Source: Piliocolobus tephrosceles
Taxonomy: Eukaryota > Chordata > Mammalia > Primates > Cercopithecidae
Length of the DNA stretch: 64,000 bases
Reading direction: 5' to 3'
Assembly (NCBI RefSeq): GCF_002776525.5
Contig: NC_045443.1
Coordinates: forward strand, 40,120,035 to 40,184,034
The translations under genes were made by a program, and so were the position numbers. Positions 22,674 through 32,800 of this stretch are shown piece by piece (the stretch's first letter is position 1; the number at the start of each line of letters is the position of its first letter). The notes beneath the pieces were generated by a model. The model saw only the letters and a list, made by a program, of their open reading frames with translations. It ran no database searches and was not told the DNA's origin.

Positions 22674-23980
22674 TTCTATTGCCCAAATTATGGGAAGTTC
22701 AATGCCTCTCCAAAGATTTCTATGTATTGATAGGAAGTACTTATTTTCATCATTAGAGTGGGCTGAGTTCCTGTTCCCAGTGACTTGGTTTAATGATCAT
22801 GTTCATCATTCTGTTTGTATCGTCTCGCTTTTGTTTAGTCAGAACTCAAGTCTTCCTGAATATCCTCCCCCAAAGTCCTCCATATGAAAGACATTTGTGT
22901 AAGACTGAAGATGTGGGGAGATGATGGGAATTGTATTACAGCAAGGCAAACAAGTCTACTTTTTATATTATGTGTCCATGTTGCTAGAAAATTCTTGGTC
23001 ATTTCTTAAATTCCGGTTCCAGCTTTCTATCATGCTCCTCTTTCAATTCTTCTGTGCCTGCCCTCTCATCCCCAAATTACTGCTTGATTCCCAATATGTG
23101 ACAGATGGCTTTTTCCTTGTGACAGTGGTCTTCCTTCTCTCCCACCCCACCAACTCGAATGGGTTATTAGGATATTCTCTATCCAACTGTTCCCTTTCTT
23201 AAAGGATAGGAGATTACTTTCAAACTTGGTATGATTATGTCCTTTGGATTAATAAATTTTCACACTGATAGCCATTGTTTTAGCCCTTGTATGCTTAACT
23301 TCTTAGGGAGTTAATTTTTTAAAGTCAGATTGCTGTACAAACGGAAATTCAAATTTTATATTTGGCCATTATGTTATCAAACTACCATTCTGAAAATTTG
23401 AACTAATATTTATATTTTTTACAGTTCTTTTTCAGATGAGCTTTGAAGTGCTCTCTATTGGGAAAAACAACTTCCTCCCCTAAGCCATAAAGCCGGTGAC
23501 CCACAGTGACCTACCAGATTGGACATTCAAGATCAAGTTTTTCTCTTGCCATTGCGTCTATAAACACCGTTGATAGATATACCCATCTTAAGTGTTTATA
23601 AGGATTAACACAACATCATACGTAAGTAGGAAGTCTTCAGTAAATACTAAATCTAATGCTAGATTAAAAATTATACATTTTTAATATCACTGCTACAATT
23701 TTTGTGTCTGCACAAGGGTATTCTTATTTCTCTACTTTGGTCTTGTAACACTTTAGCATTCTAATACCACTTATCACATTGGAACAAAACAAATTTAGAC
23801 ACACAGATAAAATATATCACATATCCTATGAGCTTGTTATGACCTTTTCCTGAAATCTGAACATTTCCTTAAAACCTTGAAAACTGAAGAAATTATTCCA
23901 GTCCCCTACTCATTGATTCTGTATCAGTTCTGTGCAAAATTATCCTTCCTTCCTGCTTTTAGAAAATTAATGAAAACAGC
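22674..23980. other. Unassigned stretch
   Basis: No gene is recognised. Frames at 22648-22887 and 22921-23202 have no family signature. The text near 23240-23420 vaguely suggests old L1 but cannot be confirmed. Confidence 0.4.
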
Positions 23981-23984
23981 ATCA

Positions 23985-24178
23985 CTTAGTGGAAAGATTC
24001 CAGTCTTTATAAAGCACACAAGGTTCAAATTAGAAGTCTTCTGCTAATTAGCTGTATGATCATGTGAAAATAACTTAAACTCTCAGTTTCAGATTCAGTT
24101 TCTCCATTTACAAAATAAGGTAACAGTATTTATCTCCAAGATTTTTGTGACGTTTAAATTGAACAGGCCAGACAACAA
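23985..24178 (+). repeat. MIR SINE
   Basis: The block order is MIR-like: 'TTAGCTGTATGATCATGTG', 'TAACTTAAACTCTCAGTTTC', 'TTTCTCCATTTACAAAATAAGG' and 'TTTTGTGACGTTTAAATTG'. Diverged but clear. Confidence 0.8.
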
Positions 24179-24329
24179 TCTGTCAGAACAGATGTGAATG
24201 CCCTTGACATTCAATACATAACAATTTCCTCTTTTACCTTAGTTTTTATGTTTACTATTAACAGTGCTTTTAAATTTTTTTTAATTTAACAATGATTAAG
24301 TCCATGAAATGTGGAATAAAAATATTTCT

Positions 24330-24560
24330 GGGAGACAATATGATAGAATGATAGGGTAGAAATATCGTATATTTGTAGTCAAATATGCCTAGATTTGATT
24401 ATTGACTCTGCCATTTCTTAGCCCTGTGACTTTGGATAAATTATTTAATCCCTTAGATGTCTGTTTCTGGTGTAGCCAATAATACCTTCCTCCTAAGTTT
24501 GTTGTCAGAATTTAATTTTAAAATGGCTTGGAGAAAGTTGTGCATAGTAGGCTGCTTACT
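24330..24560 (+). repeat. MIR SINE, near full length
   Basis: It begins with 'GAGACAATATGATAGAATGATAG', then 'TTAGCCCTGTGACTTTGG', 'AATTATTTAATCCCTTAGATG' and a final 'TGTGCATAGTAGGCTGC'. It is the second plus-orientation MIR within 400 bp. Confidence 0.8.
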
Positions 24561-27049
24561 CCCAGTATAAGCACCCCTACCCACCTGGATGTTGTAGGTT
24601 TCCCCTCTGTTGTGTTTAAAGTGGTTGCCAATTAAACCCTAGAAATAGAAAATTCATCTAGTCTATTAAAATGTCGTCTGTAAAATATTTACTTTTAATC
24701 TTTATTTGATTACATACTTATCTCAGGAACAGAAAACTGAAATCCCACAAAGGGTTTATTTGAAAGTAAAGACATTCATGCACAATTACAGAAAAATCAA
24801 TGGAGGAGAAACTACATAGTGACATTAACTTTTTATTTCAGTGCCCCGTCCTCTAACATATTTGTCAAGATACTGTGTAATCCTTTATATATCTGCTTGA
24901 GATACTGATGGAGTCAAAACAACTGATTAGAAACCTGATTAAACGCAGGGAAAAAGAGAGTATGAAATATCTGGAAAGCAAGTCGGTGGTATGAAAATGT
25001 TTCTCATTCGTTTATTTGTTGAAGTAAAGCAAAATTTTTCCAGCAGTGCCACATACAGATGCCTGTTCATTTAGGGGTCGTATTCTTATGGGACCAACAG
25101 AATTTTGCTTTTTGTTTTTGTAATAGGAGGTATAACCAATTAAATGAGTAACACTAAAAATGATTATTATATAAAGAGCATTCATTCATTGTTGAGCTGT
25201 TTTAAGAGGGGGTGTGTGTGTTTATGTGTGTGTGTGTGTGTGTCAGTTTCATCTTTTTCCTGAACATCAACTATCAGATACCATCCACTGTGAGAAATAA
25301 TCATGTCTTCATTCTTACCTTATCCTTTGGGACTCTATCTTGAATTCCCAAAGAGCCTGTAAAGAGTGCCTGCTGTCTGGATGAATGGTGAGCAGGTGCG
25401 CAAGTGTTACTCTCATGGGCACTTTATCCTCCAGCTGAAAAGGGCTCAATCTGTTCTTGTGTCACTGGTACAAACCCATAAAATTTGAGAGTGGTGGTCC
25501 TACATGTTCATGGAAAAAGATTTAAACTACGCAATTGTGTTTAAAATGACGAGAATGGCTTGGATCTCAAAATCGGTGTACTATCAGGAGGTCCTCACAA
25601 AGTTGATAGTCATTAATATCAGAGATGGGTTTATGTGACAACTTCCTCCCCTGCAATAACAACAAATTAGGGCCTCAGTTAAAACACATTAAGTGACCCT
25701 GAAAACAAGAGCATTAGAGCAGATGACAGGAAGAGCTACTATTTGTTTCCAAGCAGTATTCAAAGAAGAACTCTGCCAGGAATTTTCAGAAATGAGAAAT
25801 GTTTTGCTTAATCTCAGACCACCTACTGTTTCACCTACTGAAACAATGCATTTTTTAAAAAATTCCAAACTGTGGAATTAATTTATTTTTGCTTATTTTT
25901 TATTTTTCTTTTAATGAAGAATCTAGACTTCCAGAAACTGGAAAAAAAGTGATTAGAGATACAAAATTTGCCAAATATAACTTGATAGCACTGTTACTTT
26001 GAGTGGATTTATGTTTCATCAAAATATACTCAGTAGGTTGTTTGACTTCAAAATGTATGTTTCTCGTTTATGATATGAGGAAGCTTATTTGAATTACATA
26101 AATCCCTCCCTCTTTTAGGAATTTTTAGTGTGAGACAAAATGGAGCTTTTGAGTAAAGCTAAATGTTACATTGAGTATACCAGTACAGTGAGGTAGGAAA
26201 TAAAAATCTGTACTAGAAAACTGGGAAACAACCCAAATATATTCTTGTCATTTCAGTCTGATGACAATAACATTTGGTAAAAAACATTTTGAATAAAGAG
26301 TTGTGATGCTCAACAGGGTCCTAAGACAATTATATATTCATTGAGGCCTAGTTAAGCATAAAAACAATTTATTAAAAAGATTTGAAAGATACCCAGAATC
26401 ATGTGGAAGTCTGGAGAACTAAACCCCAAATCAAACGGAAGTTGGGTAGTTAGAATCTCAGCCAAATCAAGGCACACACCTAGGCCAGGAGGACAACAAG
26501 GTTGCGGCTGCAGAGCCCTGGATGCCAGCTCACATGCCTGGAGCAGCAGATGCTGATTCTTAGACATCACCCTTGTAGCTCTGGACACTCCTGTCACCCA
26601 GTCCCTAGAAACCGAAGGCCTCTGTCACCACCACTGCTACCGAAGGAATTCTTCATGGTCTCTGCACAGGAGTGTAAGAAAGTAAGTATGTAGCTCTTTT
26701 AGGCCCTATAATAGGAGACAATTAACTCCTCTCTCCCCATAAAAAGCCAACAAAGTTTTATGTCAGTCCATCCTAGCATGATATTAAGATCATTCTTTTG
26801 CTCATAATTTAAATTTAAAAAATTATTCCTTTGTAACAAAATATAGTCATTGCTCATACAAATCCAAACATTCCATCACTCTCTTAACAAATGGAGCACC
26901 TCAGTTTCTCATTAAGGGGTGCACTAAATTCCATCTTCAGAATTTGGGGATGATATATATTCCTCTTCAATATAGTCAATCAATATTCAGTCAAGATACT
27001 GATGCAGTATCATATTCAATATCTTACTAGCTATAAAAAATTATAAATC
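24561..27049. other. Unassigned stretch with a GT microsatellite and a GC-richer patch
   Basis: A GT repeat with an interruption occupies 25210-25244. At 26380-26690 the composition is richer in GC and CA, with short open frames on both strands, but no family is recognised. There is no evidence of splicing or a gene. Confidence 0.45.
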
Positions 27050-27509
27050 TAATGACCACTCTTGGATAAATAAACAGTGAGATTATATATATATATATAT
27101 GTATATGTATATATACACCATGGACTACTACTCAGCCATAAAAAGGAGCGAAATAATGGCATTTGCAGCAACTTGGATGGAATTGGAGACAATTATTCTA
27201 AATGAAGTAGCTCAGGAATGGAAAAATAAACATCGTATGTTCTCATTCATAAATGGGAACGAAGCTATGAGGATACAAAGGCATAAGAATAATACAATGG
27301 ACTTCAGGAACTCAGGGGAAAGGGTGGGAGGGAGGTGAGGGATAAAAGACTACACATTAGGTACAGTGTACACTGCTCAGGTGATGGCTGTACCAGAATC
27401 TCAGAAATCACCACTAAAGAACTTATTCATGTAACCAAACACCACCTGTTCCCCAAAAACCTATTGAAATAAATAAATAAATAAATAAATGAAAGTTAAT
27501 GACCACTCT
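27050..27509 (+). mobile_element. Short 5'-truncated L1 with 13-bp target duplication
   Basis: The duplication 'TAATGACCACTCT' is found at 27050-27062 and again at 27497-27509. Between them lies an L1 3' piece: the end of ORF2 (frame 27099-27338 contains 'YYSAIKR', 'MELETIILNE' and 'HRMFSF') and a short 3' UTR. It ends in an AAAT-rich tail at 27468-27490. An AT-rich microsatellite at 27085-27112 grew near its 5' end. The element is about 434 bp, L1PB/L1MA-like, and cannot code for a working protein. Confidence 0.9.
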
Positions 27510-27554
27510 AATATATACCCTATATACAATAATGGTATAGAGAAAAAAATTGTA

Positions 27555-27745
27555 AAGATACGTGTATGCACACACACACTATATATACACACACACTATG
27601 CACGCACTAATATGTTGTATATATAAACTTAGGTACACACACATAAAACCACGTGAGCATATAAATACATCTACATATATCTAGCCACATATATAATGCA
27701 TATATACATATAAATACACACACACATATATAAAAGCATATAAGA
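27555..27745. repeat. CA/TA-rich low-complexity sequence
   Basis: Alternating ACACAC and ATATAT runs (for example 27570-27600 and 27690-27730). Simple sequence without coding potential. Confidence 0.75.
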
Positions 27746-28329
27746 AGTGACTACAATAATCATTTCCACAGTTTCTTGTGGGTCTTAGCTACATATTTGA
27801 CTTCCCTTTCCTACTTCATATTTCAGGTTCCTTTAACCTTGACATGCATTTCAGTTGGATGAAGAGCTAACCCTCTCATATTCTTCAACTATTAGTATCA
27901 GACATAACAATAAAAGGAATTATCTCAGAGATTACCTGTGTTTCATCCATAATCCTCCCAGCCCTCCTTAAATAGTAGCAATCCCAACTCCTATTGATAA
28001 TAAGGATCAATGACCCTAAACAACATCATCAATCTGGTTTTGTCTATTCATTCAATGGTGTGAAAAAAAAAATCCCTAAATGATAAGTTGGCAGTTTTCT
28101 AATTCATTATAATCATTATTGTGTCATTTGGTGAAACATAAAACAACGGAGCCAAGAACCTTGGGAATAGAAAGCAAAAACATCTTGTGAGTGGGTTGTT
28201 TGGTGTCACAGTGAGAAATTCCTTATGTCTACCTTTTCATTCTCAGATTCCTAAATTATGCCTACAGGTGAAATAGTACTATTATATTGGTCCTCGGTTT
28301 AGAACATTTACCATTTCCTGAAGGACAGC

Positions 28330-29160
28330 ATCGCAAGCTTACAAGGCATTGTTTCCAGATGGTGGGCTAAATAAATCTTTTACAAAGCACTCAACCATTT
28401 TGTAAGGCCAGCTACTTATGGGAAATGGAGTCTTTGTAAGAATAGTAAATTTATGGGCATTAGCTCTAGGCCTTGATTCTTTACTTGTACAGTGAGAAGA
28501 CGTGGTGAGGGATGTGATGACGGCATATAAAGCATTCGTGAAATTTACTGATAGTGATGCTGGAAGAAGTATGATGGGAAAAACAAACTCATGTTTAGAA
28601 TAAACACCTTCCAATGAGAGCAAATTGGAATAGGTACTTCCACCCATGAAAAAATCTGTTCATTATAATAAACCAACCATTAGGTAACTAGTTGTCCTGA
28701 GATAATGGGAACTCAGAATAGGTTGTTGTTACTTGAAAACTTAAAAGTCAGTGACAGCAGTAGTTGAGTCAACCTTGGTGAAAGCAACTCTATTTTGTTG
28801 AGTTCTTGCAAACCATGTATACATGAGAATATGACCCTTTTCATCAAGTCACTCTGCTACTAAGAGACATAATAATAGATGGGCTTCTTTGCATTTTGGA
28901 GAAAATGTGTATTACATGGAGGTATAAATGAATAGCACTTTACCTTTGACCTAAAAGCCTGACCCTTCTGATTGGGTCCAGAGCAAAAGGAGTTCCATTC
29001 AGTCCAGACCACAGTGCATGCAGTTTCGCCACTCATCTGCCACATTGCCTTGAACCTATCAGGCACATATTGGCAACGACTACAAAATGAGGCACAAAGA
29101 TATCTACAGAACTTGTCGACATGTGTGGGCTTTTTCGTGGGCATTCTTGTGTGACACATT
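28330..29160 (-). mobile_element. Possible internal fragment of an ERVL-like element
   Basis: Two minus-strand frames (28339-28647, 102 codons, and 28860-29159, 99 codons) are longer and more protein-like than the surrounding chance frames, with several Trp and Cys residues. The wording reminds me of ERVL-type internal sequence, but I see no pol motif that would settle it. Flanking LTRs are not evident. Treat as a low-confidence pointer. Confidence 0.3.
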
Positions 29161-30174
29161 CTAAGACTATTCTATGAGTTTTATTTCCCTGTTTCTGAAA
29201 ATTCATTCATTACAGACTTAAGATTTTTGTATGTCCTTGATTTGGACCATCATCTCTCCTTCCACTCTAAGAGAAAAATAAGATCTTTCTATTGGCTTTT
29301 AAAATGTTGGGCAAATATCCTTTCTTCAGTAGCTACTATGGACACACTTTAATGGGGCTCCAATGCATCCATAGACCGTTTTAAGCTGCAGTGCCAGAAT
29401 ATCATGAAAATGTATTTGTAAAATAAGTGAAATTATTTTTTCTTAATTAACTTTATCAGTCATCTCATCATGGAAAATGTATGAGAAACCATAGTGTTTG
29501 AATATGGGTTCGCAAAACAGCAGATATAAGAAAGCAAGAAGTGTAAGCAATTGGTTTATGCAACTGATTTGCTTCTAAAAAACAGTTTAGATCTAGTCTC
29601 ATTTTTTTTTTTTTTTCACTTCCGCTTGTTACTGGAGTACTGCTTGGAATGACTTTATGTAGATTAGAGAGCATCTAGTTCATATTGGGCACCTTGGATT
29701 GTATGGTCACCTAGTTTTCAATGTCTCCCAAGTTAAAGTTTTTTAAAAGTAAATAGTCGCCAAAAAAATTAAGGCTGTGCCCTGAAATCATGGGACTCTC
29801 CACCCCCATTCTTCTACTGGTTCACTTTCTTTTTTTTTTCTTAACTTGCTCCAATGCTCACACTTGAGCACATTGACTTTTAATCTGCTAAAAACACTCT
29901 GAGAAACCTTGAAATCACTGTGTCAAGTCAGTTGCAGAACTGCATTCATTCAGCCTGAACCAACTGGAACACTTTCTCATTCTATGAACCCAATCAACAC
30001 TGGCAGCCTTTCAAGTCATGGATCAAAATATTATATTTAACACTTTGATGTAATATATCTTGACTCTAAAATGCAAAGAAATTACCAATTGCTATGTCTC
30101 TGGCTTAGTAAGGTAAGACACAGAAACAACTTCCTAGTTCTGATAGGGATGTCCTTATACACTTCGGTGATATA
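29161..30174. other. Unassigned stretch with T runs
   Basis: T runs at 29602-29616 and near 29829-29839 are the only clear patterns. No gene is seen. Confidence 0.5.
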
Positions 30175-30176
30175 GA

Positions 30177-30268
30177 CTAAAGGTTGGAAAACTGTAGCCT
30201 GCAGGTCAAATCTAGCCTGCCACCTGCTTTTTAACAGCCTGTGAGCACTACTTGAAGGACTCACTGTT
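30177..30268. mobile_element. hAT-type DNA transposon fragment
   Basis: 'GGTTGGAAAACTGTAGCCTGCAGG' and 'AATCTAGCCTGCCACCTGC' match the end of a hAT-type element whose terminal text is usually 'ggccaaatccagcccaccacctg'. It is cut on its right by the LTR12 insertion. Confidence 0.5.
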
Positions 30269-31514
30269 AAGCTGAGAGGTGACAATGTGCTAGCAGCCCT
30301 CACTCTCAGGGCCTCCTCGGCCTCAGCATCCACTCTGGCGGCTGTTGAAGAGCCCTTCAGCCTGCCACTGCACTGTGGGGCTGGCCGAGGCCAAAGCCAG
30401 CTCCCTCTGCTTGCAGGGAGGTGTGGAGGGAGAGGCACGGGCAGGAACTAGGGCTGTGTGGGTGCTCACAGGCCAGCGCGAGTTCCAGCGGCCCAGGCGT
30501 GGGCTTGGTGGGCCGCACTCAGAGCGGCCTGCCAATGCCGTGGCCCCGGGCAGTGAGGGACTTAGCACCCAGGCCAGCAGCTGCAGAGGGTGTGCTGGTC
30601 CCGAGCAGTGCTGGCCCGCAGGCGATGCACTCGAATTCTCGAGGGGCCTCAGCTGCCTCCCCGAGGGACAAGGCTCGGGGCCTGCAGCCCACCATGTCCG
30701 AGCCCCCCCTCTGCCGTGGGCTCCCACGCCACCGCCTGCTCTGTGGCACCTGGTCCCATCAACCGCCCAAGGACTGAGGAGTGCAGGCTCTGCTAGGGAC
30801 TGGCGGGCAACTCTGCCTGCAGTCCCTGCGCAGGATCCACTAGGTGAAGCCAGCTGGGCTCCTGAGTCTACTGGTGACTTGGAGAACCTTTATGTCTAGG
30901 GAAGGGATCATAAAGGCACCTATCAACACTCTGCGTCTAGCTCAGGGTTTGTAAATACACCAATCAGTACTCTGTGTCTAGCTCAAGGTCTGTAAATACA
31001 CCAATCAGCACTCTGTCAAAACGGACCAATCAGCTCTCTGTAAAATGGACCAATCAGCAGGATGTGGGTGGGGCCAAATGAGGGACTAAAAGCAGGCTGG
31101 CAGAGCCAGCCAGCCTAAGGGGTTCTACACTCTGGAGGGTTTCTTCTCTTGCTCTTTACAATAAATTTTGCTGCTGCTCACTCTTTGGGTCCATGCGGCC
31201 TTTACACTCACTGCAAAGGTCTGCAGTTTCACACCTGAAGCTAGTGAGACTACGAACCCACAGAGAAGAACGAACAACTCCAGTCGCGCTGCCTTTAAGA
31301 GCTGTAACACTCACTGGGAAGGTCTGCAGCTTCACTCCTGAAGTCAGTGAGACCACGAACCCACCAGAAGGAAGAAACTGCGGACACATCTGAACATCTG
31401 AAGGAACAAACTCTGGACTACCATCTTCAAGAACTATAACATTCACTGCGAGGGTCCGCGGCTTCATTCTTGAAGTCAGTGAGACTAAGAACCCACCAAT
31501 TCTGGACACAAAGC
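30269..31514 (+). mobile_element. Solo LTR12 (HERV-9 LTR) with perfect TSD
   Basis: The LTR spans 30273-31510 (1238 bp), from 'TGAGAGGTGACA' to 'TTCTGGACACA'. The 4-bp duplication AAGC lies immediately on both sides (30269-30272 and 31511-31514), as expected for HERV-9. No internal viral sequence remains, so the provirus was lost by LTR-LTR recombination. U3 is GC-rich to about 30890, then a short tandem region carries CCAAT boxes. R/U5 contains the polyadenylation signal AATAAA (31160-31165) and the repeated 'CGAACCCACC' type blocks. LTR12 copies are known to act as promoters and enhancers in primate cells. Open frames such as 30345-30899 are LTR composition artefacts. Confidence 0.95.
30955..31092 (+). 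promoter_or_regulatory. LTR12 promoter core: four CCAAT boxes and TATA-like element
   Basis: Four CCAAT pentamers sit in 'ACCAATCAG' context at 30960-30964, 31001-31005, 31026-31030 and 31050-31054 (spacing 41, 25 and 24 bp). A fifth, decayed copy ('CCTATCAACA') lies near 30919. CCAAT in this context is the classic NF-Y site. A TATA-like 'ACTAAAAGC' follows at 31086-31094, where family members normally read AATAAAAGC. Transcription would start just downstream and run along the plus strand. Activity is inferred from the family, not shown here. Confidence 0.7.
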
Positions 31515-32017
31515 CATGGGTACCTATGTAATGTCTTTGATACTGACTTTTCACCTCAAAGCCTAAAATACATACCGTCTGGCCCTGATCTATACCCCAA
31601 GAAACATCACTGGGTAAATAATCTGTATTTTCCTCCTACTCTCTGGCATATATATATGTGTGTATATATAACTAAGGCATTTAGAATTCTTCTCTGAAAA
31701 TCCTATCAGTATAGGTAACCTATGATGATATTCTGTAATATAGTAGAGAAAGATACTGAAGAGTAAATTATGCCACAGAGCTGATATAACCTTGAGCAAA
31801 ATGATAAAAGTATGCTGCTGTTTCTGCCAAGTAAAAGCATGCTATTTAGGAAAAATAAAAGGATTGGCTATCTCAGCTGTATGTCATTTGCCAGAGATAT
31901 TGATTTTCTCAAAAATCATGACCTGATTAGCCTTTCGATAACCCATCGTTATTCTCCTGATTAAATTTGTCTTTCATATCATATAAACTCGAGTTAAAAG
32001 AGGATACTGTAGAGATT
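31515..32017. other. Unassigned stretch
   Basis: No gene or repeat is recognised apart from a short TATATG patch near 31650-31670. Confidence 0.5.
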
Positions 32018-32388
32018 GACACACTTGCATCTTTTTTTTGTTTTGTTTTGTTTTGTTTTGAGACGGAGTCTCACTCTGTTGCCCAGGCTGGAGTGCACTG
32101 ACATGATCTCAGCTCACTGTAAGCTCCACCTCCTGGGTTCACACCATTCTCCTGACTCAGCCTCCTGAGTAGCTGGGACTACAGGCTCCCACCACCATGC
32201 CCGGCTAATTTTTTTTTATTTTTTATTTATTTTTATTTTTATTTTTATTTTTAGTAGAGACGGGGTTTCACCGTGTTAGCCAGGATGGTCTGGATCTCCT
32301 GACCTCATGATCTGCCCACCTCAGCCTCCCAAAGTGCTGGGATTATAGAGGTGAGCCACCATGCCCAGCTGACACCCTTGTATCTTTT
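32018..32388 (-). mobile_element. AluS/AluY-type SINE with diverged TSD
   Basis: A complete Alu on the minus strand runs from its TTTTG-rich tail (about 32031-32058) to 'GCCCAGCT' at 32370. The flank 'GACACACTTGCATCTTTT' (from 32018) recurs as 'GACACCCTTGTATCTTTT' (32371-32388), two differences in 18 bp. The diagnostic wording around 'GTTAGCCAGGATGGTCT' points to AluSc/AluY. The middle linker has grown into an ATTTTT-rich tract at about 32210-32253. Confidence 0.92.
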
Positions 32389-32645
32389 CAGCTGTCTTTG
32401 ATGGTAGCTTTAAGCTTCATAATTTCATCAAGGATACAATATTGGTTTTTTACTTACTCTTTTGCTAAGGCGGAGAAGCTCAAAGGACTTCCACTTGATC
32501 CTTCCTTTCAATGAAGTTCTTACCACACACACAGTCAAATGAGACTTACAGATACTGGAAATATCATTGCCAGACATACCTTCAAGAATTCAATGAAGAA
32601 CCATAGTATTGGTTCAGAGTGAAACTGGGCATGGACTGTGTAGTG

Positions 32646-32665
32646 TTTTTTTTTTTTTTTTTTTT
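32646..32665. repeat. 20-T homopolymer
   Basis: Uninterrupted T run without recognisable element next to it; length is likely variable between individuals. Confidence 0.9.
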
Positions 32666-32800
32666 GCTCAGTTCAAAATTCTATTTAATTTTCTGAATAT
32701 CCTAAATCCTAGTTTGGTGGTAACTATCTCACCCCTTTACTTCAGGAACTTTATGCATTTGAACTAAGTCAGGCATGAAAACTGGTTAAGTGTAAAACAT

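Noticed and set aside
30345..30899. A 184-codon open frame on the plus strand, the longest in the window
   Set aside because: It lies wholly inside the GC-rich U3 of the solo LTR12. Overlapping frames on both strands are open there for the same compositional reason.
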